Part shown: positions 20,870-29,896 of the stretch, in pieces
Numbering within the stretch: position 1 is the first letter of the stretch
How the letters are laid out: the number at the start of each line of letters is the position of its first letter
Origin: Prochlorococcus sp. AG-402-N10
Lineage (GTDB): Bacteria; Cyanobacteriota; Cyanobacteriia; PCC-6307; Cyanobiaceae
Direction: 5' to 3'
NCBI GenBank assembly: GCA_003216465.1
Contig: QCIU01000005.1
Span: 62,001 to 126,000, forward strand
DNA: 64,000 nt
Made by a program: the position numbers and the translations under genes
The notes under the pieces: model-generated
Databases searched by the model: none
What the model was told of the DNA's origin: nothing
The model's input: only the letters and a program-made list of their open reading frames with translations

Positions 20870-21541
20870 TTGTTTATTACTGTTTGTGGACAAAAAGGAG
20901 GTGTTGCCAAAACTTGTACAAGTATACACCTTGCAAGTGTCTGGCATGCTGAAGGCAAAAAAGTCTGTATAGTAGATGCTGATAAAAATAGATCTGCTTT
21001 AGCGTACTCATCCAGAGGAAAACTTCCATTTCCCGTAATTCCAGTTAACTCAGCAGCAAAAGCATCAAGATCTTCTGAAATTGTTATTACTGATGGACAA
21101 GCAAGCAGTGATGAAGAAGAACTTAAACATCTTGCCTACGGATCAGATTTAGTAATTCTTCCAACAACTGCAAAGGCAAGATCAGTTGAATTAACTGTTG
21201 AATTATCTAGTTTATTAAAAAGCTTAAAAGTTAACCATGCAGTGGTTATTGTAAAAGTAGATTCTAGACAACAAAAAGCTGCTCAGCAAGCAAAGGAAGC
21301 TTTAGAAAATTTCGGTTTACATGTTTTTAATACATTTATCCCCTTGCTATCAGCATTTGACAAGGCAGAGGCATCTGGGAATGCAGTTTTTGAAGCAGTA
21401 GACGATTTAGGAAGATCAGATCCCCGTCGCATGACGGGCTGGTCTGCCTACTGTTCTATCGCATCTCAAATTCCATGCCTGATTTCGAAGCACTCATCCG
21501 ACACCAACAACTTAAACAACCAACATCCAATCAGCGCTTAA
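20870..21541 (+). CDS. ParA/MinD-like P-loop ATPase
   Basis: CGQKGGVAKTCTSIHLA deviant Walker A; VDADKNRSA; TTG start. Confidence 0.85.
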   Translation: MFITVCGQKGGVAKTCTSIHLASVWHAEGKKVCIVDADKNRSALAYSSRGKLPFPVIPVNSAAKASRSSEIVITDGQASSDEEELKHLAYGSDLVILPTTAKARSVELTVELSSLLKSLKVNHAVVIVKVDSRQQKAAQQAKEALENFGLHVFNTFIPLLSAFDKAEASGNAVFEAVDDLGRSDPRRMTGWSAYCSIASQIPCLISKHSSDTNNLNNQHPISA

Positions 21542-21717
21542 AAGTTGTTGATTCGCCTAATTTCGAAAAAGCAAAAAACGAATATCAAAAAATTAGTCAG
21601 CCTAGAATATTAACTAATCTTTTAGGAGGTTTTATAGGTTCTTTAATTGGAACTTTAACAATTCTTTTCCTTTACATAAATGATTATCTACCAATTGATT
21701 TACTAAAAATTCAGTAA
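21475..21717 (+). CDS. Small membrane protein overlapping the end of the ParA-like gene
   Basis: 80 aa ORF with a TM segment LLGGFIGSLIGTLTILFLYI. Confidence 0.6.
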   Translation: MPDFEALIRHQQLKQPTSNQRLKVVDSPNFEKAKNEYQKISQPRILTNLLGGFIGSLIGTLTILFLYINDYLPIDLLKIQ

Positions 21718-21954
21718 TATAATCACTATTAGTTTTATATACCTTAAAAAAGATTGCTATGACTATGTTATACCCTATGAATTTAGTGGTATTTAGGTGG
21801 TACAAAACTATTTTTATCCCTGAAATCGTAGTGATACATTAAGCAATAGTATTTTGACGGTACAAAAACTAAATTAAAATGAAATTTAAGAAATTAAAAT
21901 TTTCTTTTCTAAATATTTAAATGCATGCAAAAATAATAAAAAAATAATTTAATT

Positions 21955-22473
21955 ATGTTGAAGTTTTTATTATTCATTTTGATATCTTTATTTCCTATTA
22001 GTGCCTTCGCAATTGAGATCAGTTCACCTGCATTTAAAGATGGAGAAACAATTCCCAAAAAGTATGGATGTAAATACAACGGTGGTAAAGACATATCCAT
22101 GCCAATAAATTTTTCAAACGTCCCAAAAAATGCACAATCAATCGTCCTTATAATGGATGATCCTGATGCAAAAAAAGTCGTAGGAAAAACTTGGGTACAT
22201 TGGATATTGTCAGATATTCCTCCTGATACAAAATATTTAGATGAAGTTAAATATGGAAAAGTTGGTATTGGAGTTACAGGGAAAAACAGTGATAGAAGTA
22301 AAAAGTATTTTGGTCCTTGCCCACCCAAAAATGAACATCAATACAACATCAAAGCTTATTCTCTAAACACAAAATTAGAGAAAAGTTTAAAAGCATTAAC
22401 CCAGGAACAATTTGAGAAATTATATGAAAACCAAATTATCAGTTCATTTATGATTTCTGGTAAATTTAAATAA
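21955..22473 (+). CDS. Secreted YbhB/YbcL (Raf kinase inhibitor/PEBP-like) family protein
   Basis: Signal peptide; ISSPAFKDGETIPKKYGC, MDDPDAK, WVHWILSDIP, GKNSDRSKKYFGPCPP. Confidence 0.92.
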   Translation: MLKFLLFILISLFPISAFAIEISSPAFKDGETIPKKYGCKYNGGKDISMPINFSNVPKNAQSIVLIMDDPDAKKVVGKTWVHWILSDIPPDTKYLDEVKYGKVGIGVTGKNSDRSKKYFGPCPPKNEHQYNIKAYSLNTKLEKSLKALTQEQFEKLYENQIISSFMISGKFK

Positions 22474-22815
22474 TTAAAGTTTCTAATTTAGTGGTAAAAA
22501 AGTGGTATCAACAAAACATCATCTCTCAAAACATATGCCCTGGAATGGATTTGGCGTTAGGTAGTATATTCCGAATTGGTTTCCACGGACCTTTAAATCC
22601 ATTGGTATAACTAGATTTATGTCTTCAAAATTGGTGTTTTACTGGTGTTATAAAGCAATTTCAACACTATCAAACCTATTCTATTGGTCTCACTAAGTTG
22701 GTGTTATAAAAGTGCTATACAGGCACTAATAGTAAGTATTAATTAAACAGTAAGATTTATGCATGTCGAAATTAAGTTAAAAAAATGCTATTTTAAAACA
22801 TAGATTTTTATTTTT

Positions 22816-23112
22816 ATGGAAAGAGAAGGTTATTCGAGTTTAAGTATTACTTCCTTTATCTTTTCAATTTTAGGATTCCTATTTTTATTTGCATGGGCAT
22901 ACGCGGCAGTAATTAATGCTGCAGAAATGACTGTAGGAATTTTAATTATAATTCAATGGACAATGAATTTAATTGGTCTTGGTACAGGAATTCCTTCTTT
23001 ATTCACTAATTCCAAAAAAAGACTATTTGGAATATTAAGTGTTGTGTTCTCAACCAGTACAGGTTTGATAACTCTTTCAATGGTTTTAATTGGTTTATCC
23101 ATTTCATCATAA
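22816..23112 (+). CDS. Hypothetical multi-TM protein
   Basis: 98 aa hydrophobic ORF. Confidence 0.6.
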   Translation: MEREGYSSLSITSFIFSILGFLFLFAWAYAAVINAAEMTVGILIIIQWTMNLIGLGTGIPSLFTNSKKRLFGILSVVFSTSTGLITLSMVLIGLSISS

Positions 23113-23413
23113 AATTAAAAAATCTAATCCAATTAAAATATTTTTTTTCGTAAGTTTAGATCAAATATTAAAAATATGACTTTCATAAAAACTTAATTTA
23201 GAAAATTTATTAAGTGGAAATCAAGAGTTAAAACACCGTTATATAAAATTTAAATCACCAAGATCCCCTGCCCTGCGATAGGTTTGAATCAGGTTGTATA
23301 CTCGCTATTAGTATCTGCACCTCTCTAAAATCGATATAATCGCTTGCAGTCAATGTATTTGTAATTAATTCTTTAAGTTTGAGCATACTATTTCCAATAA
23401 AAATAATTAAAAA

Positions 23414-24115
23414 TTATATGCAATATCCACGTTGCCTATAGTTAAATTGAATCTCATGGTTCCAAACAGGCTGTGAGAGAAAAACTAAAGAAAATTTCAC
23501 TTCTTTATTTTTTAAATCTTTTAAGATTTCAATGAAATCATCAAAATCTTTGAGGATTCCTTTTATATCTTTAGAAGAAATTCCTGAAGATACTTTTTTG
23601 TCAAAATTTGCAATATAATTTTCGATTGAATTTTTTAGGTCCAGTAAAGTTTTTATCCCTTTATCAGGATCATTAGAACTTGGATTATTACGAGCATCCA
23701 AAAAATATGACAATCTTTCAGTACCTTTTGAAATTGGAATTCTCTCTAAAAAATTAATATATTCAAGGATAAAATATCCTGCAGAGAAATTAGTTTTTAC
23801 GTGTGTTTCTGCTTGCCAATTTTCCTTTCCAAAACCATTCCAATAAGTAGGTGGACAAATATTTATATCTGTCTGTATTACTAATCTTTCATATTCACCA
23901 TTAATATCTTCCAATAGGGCACTTATAAACCAATAAATCACCAAAAGGGATACAGGTAAACCAATAAAAAATTGCCAAAGAGGACTTGGTGGTGAAAAAA
24001 TCGCCCACAATGAAAAAATTGCTAATAAAAAGCATATCAACGGAATAGGATTAAATAAATTTGCAAGGACCCTATTCCTTTTTCTACGTTTCTTACTTAA
24101 AAAGACTACATCCAT
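23414..24115 (-). CDS. Hypothetical membrane protein
   Basis: ORF with two N-terminal TM segments; ATG at 24115 preferred over TTG at 24124. Confidence 0.6.
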   Translation of the reverse strand: MDVVFLSKKRRKRNRVLANLFNPIPLICFLLAIFSLWAIFSPPSPLWQFFIGLPVSLLVIYWFISALLEDINGEYERLVIQTDINICPPTYWNGFGKENWQAETHVKTNFSAGYFILEYINFLERIPISKGTERLSYFLDARNNPSSNDPDKGIKTLLDLKNSIENYIANFDKKVSSGISSKDIKGILKDFDDFIEILKDLKNKEVKFSLVFLSQPVWNHEIQFNYRQRGYCI

Positions 24116-24314
24116 TTTTAGCAAAATATATTCATAATTTAGTGGTATTTTAGTGGTATCTTGATTTTTAGAATTCTTAAATTGATTAGTATCACTGGGT
24201 TTTGAGGTTAAGTGGTATATTCACTATTAATACAAACCTTTTGGATGTGTAATACAAAACTTTTTTAGAGTTCAATCATAGCAAGTGATTTAAAGCACTA
24301 AAAAGAAGAAATAG

Positions 24315-24356
24315 TTATCACACCATTATCACAATCGGGTCACAGAGTTATCACAC
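24315..24356. repeat. Four TCACA motifs phased at exactly 11 bp
   Basis: TCACA at 24318, 24329, 24340 and 24351. Confidence 0.9.
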
Positions 24357-24371
24357 GTTGACTAAGTGATT

Positions 24372-24611
24372 TCATTGGCAGCCCATAGGGTAAAGGTCAG
24401 GATCAGCACAAGGGTTTAAATCAGGGTCTGCCTTCCAGTTGAGATCAGGGTCTGCCTTCCAGTTGAGATCAGGGTCTGCCTTCCAATTAAGGTCACTATC
24501 TCCGTAAAGATTGCCTCCTGCCTTGTTTCTATATCCCGCATCCACTTGAATACTGGAAAAAAGCAATCCAGATAAAGCAAGAGAAGAAAGAAAAAGATTA
24601 GAGAGTTTCAT
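24372..24611 (-). CDS. Secreted small repeat protein, DPDLNWKA repeats
   Basis: Signal peptide MKLSNLFLSSLALSGLLFSSIQVDAG followed by tandem 8-aa repeats. Confidence 0.65.
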   Translation of the reverse strand: MKLSNLFLSSLALSGLLFSSIQVDAGYRNKAGGNLYGDSDLNWKADPDLNWKADPDLNWKADPDLNPCADPDLYPMGCQ

Positions 24612-24716
24612 ATTCTTTACTAATTAGTTATCACAATCTAATCACACCATCACAATATGTATTACAAAACTAATACTTTTTAATAGTGATACCTATGCTT
24701 TTGAGTTATCACAAAA

Positions 24717-25955
24717 TCAGGTCGTGTATTCGCTATTTATTTCAACGTATTTTTTAGACAAATCACAACCCCAAGCAGTTCCTTTTTCCGTACCAGAATT
24801 AAGATTAAGAGCTATAGATACTATATCCTCAACTAAATATTTACCATTCATTTTTGTTCGCATGTAATTGGCAACTTTGTTGGCATCATATTTATTTAAC
24901 TTGCCCTTTTTCAAAATCTGAAAATTTCCAATATATAAATCAATGACATCTAATTTAAAATCAATCCCAGAATTGCCTGCAGCTGAAATAATTCTGCCCC
25001 AATTGGGATCACAACCGTGAATTGCAGTTTTTACCAGTGAAGAATTACATATAGATTTAGCCATCTTGATTGCATCTGAATTATTCTTTGCTCCCTCAAC
25101 CAATACCTCTAACAAACAATTTGCGCCTTCTCCATCTCTAGCGATATTTTTTGCCAAGCTTTGGCATACAATATCAATTCCTGATTGAATCTTTGATAAA
25201 AATTTCTTATCAATTTTTTTTCCTGAATTTATTGCTAAAAAGGCATCATTAGTACTTGTCTCTCCATCCACCGAAATAGCATTAAAAGACTTTTTAACAG
25301 CAATAGAAATCATCTTATCCCACTCTTCTTTATCAACACCAACATCACATGTAAGAAAGGCTAACATTGTAGCCATATTTGGATAAATCATTCCTGATCC
25401 TTTTGCAAAACCAGATATCTTTACCTTTCTACCTTCAATAAATGTTTCTATAGTTATTTTTTTATCAACTAAATCAGTGGTTAAAATAGCTTCTGCAGCA
25501 TTCTGTAAACTATTTGTTTTTAACGCCTTGACCAAATTAGGTAAATTATCAATTAAATTTTTTATTTGAATGGGTATACCAATTACACCAGTTGAGCACA
25601 TTAAAACTTCTTCTTCATTTATTCCTAATAATTTTGAGACCTCCTTCGTAGCAATCAAAGTATGTTGAATACCAGAATCCCCTATACATGCATTTGCTTG
25701 TCCGGAGTTTATTAATATTGCTCTTATAAGACCTGAAGATTTTTTAATCCTTTGTTCACAAATATCGACACAGGATGCTCGGACTATTGATTGTGTAAAC
25801 AGACCACTACAAATGCTATTTTCTGGAGCTAATATTAAAGCCAAGTCTTTCTTCTTAGAATCCTTTAATCCTGCAGAGATGCCTGCAAAAGAAAAACCAT
25901 CAGGCGTTTCTTCACCATCACTCACAAATGACCAATTAGTCTCAAGCTCAATCAA
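24717..25955 (-). CDS. argJ: Bifunctional glutamate N-acetyltransferase/ornithine acetyltransferase
   Basis: KGSGMIYPNMATMLAFLTCD, HGCDPNWGRI motifs. Confidence 0.96.
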   Translation of the reverse strand: MIELETNWSFVSDGEETPDGFSFAGISAGLKDSKKKDLALILAPENSICSGLFTQSIVRASCVDICEQRIKKSSGLIRAILINSGQANACIGDSGIQHTLIATKEVSKLLGINEEEVLMCSTGVIGIPIQIKNLIDNLPNLVKALKTNSLQNAAEAILTTDLVDKKITIETFIEGRKVKISGFAKGSGMIYPNMATMLAFLTCDVGVDKEEWDKMISIAVKKSFNAISVDGETSTNDAFLAINSGKKIDKKFLSKIQSGIDIVCQSLAKNIARDGEGANCLLEVLVEGAKNNSDAIKMAKSICNSSLVKTAIHGCDPNWGRIISAAGNSGIDFKLDVIDLYIGNFQILKKGKLNKYDANKVANYMRTKMNGKYLVEDIVSIALNLNSGTEKGTAWGCDLSKKYVEINSEYTT

Positions 25956-26029
25956 TCTTTTTTATAAATTAAATTCATAATAACTATTCTTTCTATTAAA
26001 ACACTGCAATATAGATTCTTATTAAATTT

Positions 26030-26644
26030 ATGAGCATCCAACCAAAATTCAAAAATCAACAACGAAGAATAGGTCTAACTGGAGGTATTGCAAGTGGAAA
26101 ATCTACAATAGCCAACTACATAAAAAAATATAGAGACATTCCAATATTAGATGCAGATCAGTATTCAAAAGAACTAATCAAGCCGAGAAGTAATTGCTAT
26201 GAGAAAGTTTTAGCATATTTTGGACCTCAAATTGTTGATGAGTATTCTTCAGGGAATGAAATAAATAGGTCATTATTAAAAAAAATTATTTTTGAAAATT
26301 CTATACATAGAACATGGATTCAAAATCTACTTCATCCCTTAATCAAAGAAAAAATGATAGAAGGGTGTAATTTATACAAAAATAATAAAATTATACTTTT
26401 AGTTATCCCATTATTATTCGAAGCAAAATTTGAAGATATTTGTACAGAAATATGGCTAGTCAAATGTTCTGAGTTAGAACAAATACAAAGACTTATTAGA
26501 AGAGACAAAATTAATGAAGAAACAGCACGTAAGGTTATAAAACTTCAATTAACTTTCGAAGCAAAAACAGAATTTTCAGATGTTATTTTGGACAATTCAG
26601 ATGATAGAAACGGATGGATAGATAAAGTCAAAGACCTTATTTAA
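26030..26644 (+). CDS. coaE: Dephospho-CoA kinase
   Basis: RIGLTGGIASGKSTIANYI, ILDADQYSKEL. Confidence 0.95.
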   Translation: MSIQPKFKNQQRRIGLTGGIASGKSTIANYIKKYRDIPILDADQYSKELIKPRSNCYEKVLAYFGPQIVDEYSSGNEINRSLLKKIIFENSIHRTWIQNLLHPLIKEKMIEGCNLYKNNKIILLVIPLLFEAKFEDICTEIWLVKCSELEQIQRLIRRDKINEETARKVIKLQLTFEAKTEFSDVILDNSDDRNGWIDKVKDLI

Positions 26645-26648
26645 ATCT

Positions 26649-28121
26649 TTATCCATTTAATTTTTCTGAGAGAAGTTTATTTGCAAGTTTAGGGTCTGCT
26701 TTACCTTTAGTTCTTTTCATAAGTTGACCTACAAAAAAACCAAGTAATTTAGTTTTTCCATTTTTAAATGATTCTACTTCTTTAGGATATTCAATTAAAA
26801 GTTGATCGATTATTGGCAAAATGCTTGCAGAGTCTGATATCATTGCCAAACCTTTTTCTTCGACTAAATTTTTCGGAGATGTATTTTTTTCTATTAATTC
26901 AGGTAAAATTTCTTTAGCAATTTTTCCACTGATAGTATTATTAGAAATCATATTAATCATTTCGGCAAGATTTTCAGGACTAAGTTGTAATTCACTAAAA
27001 CTAAGTTTATTTGCTTTCAAATAGCCAACAATATCACTAGTGATCCAGTTTGATGCAAGTTTTGGATCAACATTATTCGCTACTGTATCTTCAAAAAAGT
27101 TTGCCATATAAATCTCATCAGAAATTACCCTTGAATCATATGGTGATAAACCTAATTCATTGACATATTTATTTCTTTTTTTAGAAGGTAATTCAGGTAA
27201 TTCATTTAACCATTTATCTTTTTGCTCTTTTGATATCTCAATTGGTCCTAAATCAGGATCTGGGAAATACCTATAATCGCTACTCCCTTCTTTTAATCTC
27301 ATACTTTTTGTTAATTGCTTAGCTTCATCCCATAACCTAGTTTCTTGATAAATTTCTCCTCCATTTTCATAAACTTCTATTTGTCTTGCAATTTCATAAT
27401 CACAAGCCTTTTGAATAGCAGAAAATGAATTCATATTCTTTATTTCTACTTTGGTACCAAAAGGTGCATTAGGTCCTTTTCTTACAGATATATTGACATC
27501 ACATCTTAATGAACCCTCTTGCATATTGCCATCTGAGACACCAAGATATCTAACGGTTCTCCTTATTTCAGAAGCATATTCAGATGCCTCTCTACCTGTT
27601 CTAATATCAGGTTTACTAACAATCTCACAAAGTGCTATTCCAGCACGATTGTAATCAACCAATGAATATTTGGAACCAGCTAATCGGTCGCTACCGGCGT
27701 GTACTAGCTTGCCTGCATCCTCCTCCATATGAAGCCTTTCGATTCCTATTTTTTTAATATAAGTTTCTTTATTTTTTTCTGTAATTTCAACTTCTAGCCA
27801 GCCATTCTCAGCTAACGGTTCATCAAATTGAGAAATTTGATAATTTTTAGGCAGATCAGGATAAAAATATTGTTTTCTATCAAATTTACAATGCTCTGAG
27901 ACATCTAAATTCAATGCTAATGAAGTTTTAACTGCGTACTCTAAGACAGTTTCATTCAAAACAGGGAGAGTACCTGGCAAACCACATACAACAGGATCTA
28001 CATGTGTATTAGGTTCATCCCCAAAAGCTGTTGAAGCAGATGTAAATATTTTACTTTTAGTATTAAGCTGTACATGAGTTTCCAATCCAATCACAGCTTC
28101 CCAAGATTCAAATTTTTTCAT
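26649..28121 (-). CDS. gatB: Aspartyl/glutamyl-tRNA amidotransferase subunit B
   Basis: WEAVIGLETHVQLNTKSKIF, RSDVNIS-like SLRCDVNISVR, YRYFPDPDL. Confidence 0.97.
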   Translation of the reverse strand: MKKFESWEAVIGLETHVQLNTKSKIFTSASTAFGDEPNTHVDPVVCGLPGTLPVLNETVLEYAVKTSLALNLDVSEHCKFDRKQYFYPDLPKNYQISQFDEPLAENGWLEVEITEKNKETYIKKIGIERLHMEEDAGKLVHAGSDRLAGSKYSLVDYNRAGIALCEIVSKPDIRTGREASEYASEIRRTVRYLGVSDGNMQEGSLRCDVNISVRKGPNAPFGTKVEIKNMNSFSAIQKACDYEIARQIEVYENGGEIYQETRLWDEAKQLTKSMRLKEGSSDYRYFPDPDLGPIEISKEQKDKWLNELPELPSKKRNKYVNELGLSPYDSRVISDEIYMANFFEDTVANNVDPKLASNWITSDIVGYLKANKLSFSELQLSPENLAEMINMISNNTISGKIAKEILPELIEKNTSPKNLVEEKGLAMISDSASILPIIDQLLIEYPKEVESFKNGKTKLLGFFVGQLMKRTKGKADPKLANKLLSEKLNG

Positions 28122-28201
28122 TATAAAATGTTCCTTCCTTAATATTATTGAATATAAAGTAAAAGAGGATCAAATCATATGTAAATTATAAAAATAATTA
28201 A

Positions 28202-29311
28202 ATGACTGAAAACACAAAAAATTCAATTTTAATTATTGGCGGTGGACTAATAGGATTATCTATTGCGTATAAATTCGCAAAAAATAATTTCAAAGTTACA
28301 GTTTTAAGCAAGAACAGAGGAGAATCTGCTGGTTTTGTAGCTGCAGGAATGTTAGCTGCTCATGCTGAAGGACTTCAAAATGAATTACTACAATTTGGGC
28401 AACAAAGTCAAAAATTAATTCCTAAATGGATTAAAAATATTGAAAAAGATAGTGGAATTGAGTGCGGCTTAAGGAAATGTGGAATAATAGTACCTTTTAA
28501 AAATATAAAGGAAATTGAGGAATTCCCAACTTATAAATATGGTAAATATCTAAATCAAAAAGAACTTAATAAAGAGATTCATGGGATAAATTCGATTTGG
28601 GAACATGGATTAGTTTTTGAACAAGATGGCCAGATAGATAATAGAAGAAGACTGATGCGTGCACTTGAAAAAGCATGCTCTTTGCATGGCGTGAAATTTC
28701 ATGAAGGATCAGAAGTTAAAGATTTAAGAATAGAAAATAACAAAATTGTTGGTGCAAAAGTGCTTATTGCGACAGGGGAACTAAAAGAAATTGATTGTGA
28801 AAAATCAATATTATGCAGCGGTGCTTGGAGTAAAAAAATTTTAAATAAAATTCCAGTCTTTCCCGTAAAAGGACAAATGCTATCAATACAAGGTCCTGCA
28901 AATTTTCTTAAAAGAGTTCTTTTTGGTACAACGACCTACTTAGTCCCTCGTGATGACGGACTAATAGTAGTAGGGGCAACGGTTGAAAAAGATGCAGAAT
29001 TTGATCAAGGCAATACTCCTAATGGGATCAGTCATCTGCAAGAGGGTATTCGATTATTATTACCTGAAGCGTTGAGTTGGCCACAAATGGAGCATTGGTG
29101 GGGATTTAGACCTTGTACTCCAGACTTAAAGCCAATCATAGGTAAATGTGAAGTTGAAAATCTTTTTCTAGCTACTGGACACTACAGAAATGGAGTTTTA
29201 TTCTCTGCAATAACGAGTGATATTATTTTCAAATTAATTCAAGATAAAACTCTACAAGACATTGAAATAAGCTTTTTAGAAAAATTTAGTTTGAATAGAT
29301 TTAAGATATAA
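28202..29311 (+). CDS. thiO: FAD-dependent glycine oxidase ThiO-like
   Basis: IIGGGLIGLSIAYKFA, VPRDDGLIVVGATVE, GHYRNGVLFS. Confidence 0.85.
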   Translation: MTENTKNSILIIGGGLIGLSIAYKFAKNNFKVTVLSKNRGESAGFVAAGMLAAHAEGLQNELLQFGQQSQKLIPKWIKNIEKDSGIECGLRKCGIIVPFKNIKEIEEFPTYKYGKYLNQKELNKEIHGINSIWEHGLVFEQDGQIDNRRRLMRALEKACSLHGVKFHEGSEVKDLRIENNKIVGAKVLIATGELKEIDCEKSILCSGAWSKKILNKIPVFPVKGQMLSIQGPANFLKRVLFGTTTYLVPRDDGLIVVGATVEKDAEFDQGNTPNGISHLQEGIRLLLPEALSWPQMEHWWGFRPCTPDLKPIIGKCEVENLFLATGHYRNGVLFSAITSDIIFKLIQDKTLQDIEISFLEKFSLNRFKI

Positions 29312-29315
29312 ATTT

Positions 29316-29774
29316 TTAGTTTTCAGAACGCCATTTTGAATCAGAAGGCTCCCATTCACATAACTCATCTTGATTAAACCATAAATTAATTTCAAATTTT
29401 GAAGTTTCTTCTCCGTCAGAACCATGAATTATATTCCTACCAATATCTACAGCTAGATCTCCTCTTATAGTGCCAGGTTCTGCATCAAGAGGTTTTGTAG
29501 CACCTATTAATTTTCGAGCACTTAAAATAACTCCTTCACCTTCCCATACCATTGCCACAACAGGACCACTTGAAATAAAATCTACTAAATCACTAAAAAA
29601 AGGTCTCTCTTTATGGACACCATAGTGATCTTGAGCAAGTTGTTTTGATGGAATTAATTGTTTTAGAGCTACTAATTTAAATCCTTTTTTTTCAAATCTA
29701 CCGACAATTTCAGCAACATATCCTCTTTGAACGCCGTCTGGTTTAATTGCAATAAAGGTTCTCTCTTGGGTCAT
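29316..29774 (-). CDS. ndk: Nucleoside diphosphate kinase
   Basis: [23 protein letters not shown] active site. Confidence 0.98.
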   Translation of the reverse strand: MTQERTFIAIKPDGVQRGYVAEIVGRFEKKGFKLVALKQLIPSKQLAQDHYGVHKERPFFSDLVDFISSGPVVAMVWEGEGVILSARKLIGATKPLDAEPGTIRGDLAVDIGRNIIHGSDGEETSKFEINLWFNQDELCEWEPSDSKWRSEN

Positions 29775-29896
29775 TTAATTTGTAATCACTCTATGTATAT
29801 TCATCTTTTAGGTGGTAACTTGGCAAGTAATCATTAAAATAAAAGATATTGTTTTGAGTTATTTTCAAAAACATTTATTAATTACTAAGGCATAAA

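Larger units (their letters stand above)
21710..24719. repeat. argJ 3'-end direct repeat family (copies ending 21710 degenerate, 22557, 23289, 24208, and argJ itself at 24717)
   Basis: Minus-strand copies translate to TNSDYIT, VETNSEYTT*, ADTNSEYTT*, VCINSEYTT* and argJ VEINSEYTT*. Confidence 0.85.

Noticed and set aside
21909-22328. Minus-strand 139-aa ORF opposite the YbhB-family gene
   Set aside because: Antisense of a clear family member with signal peptide.
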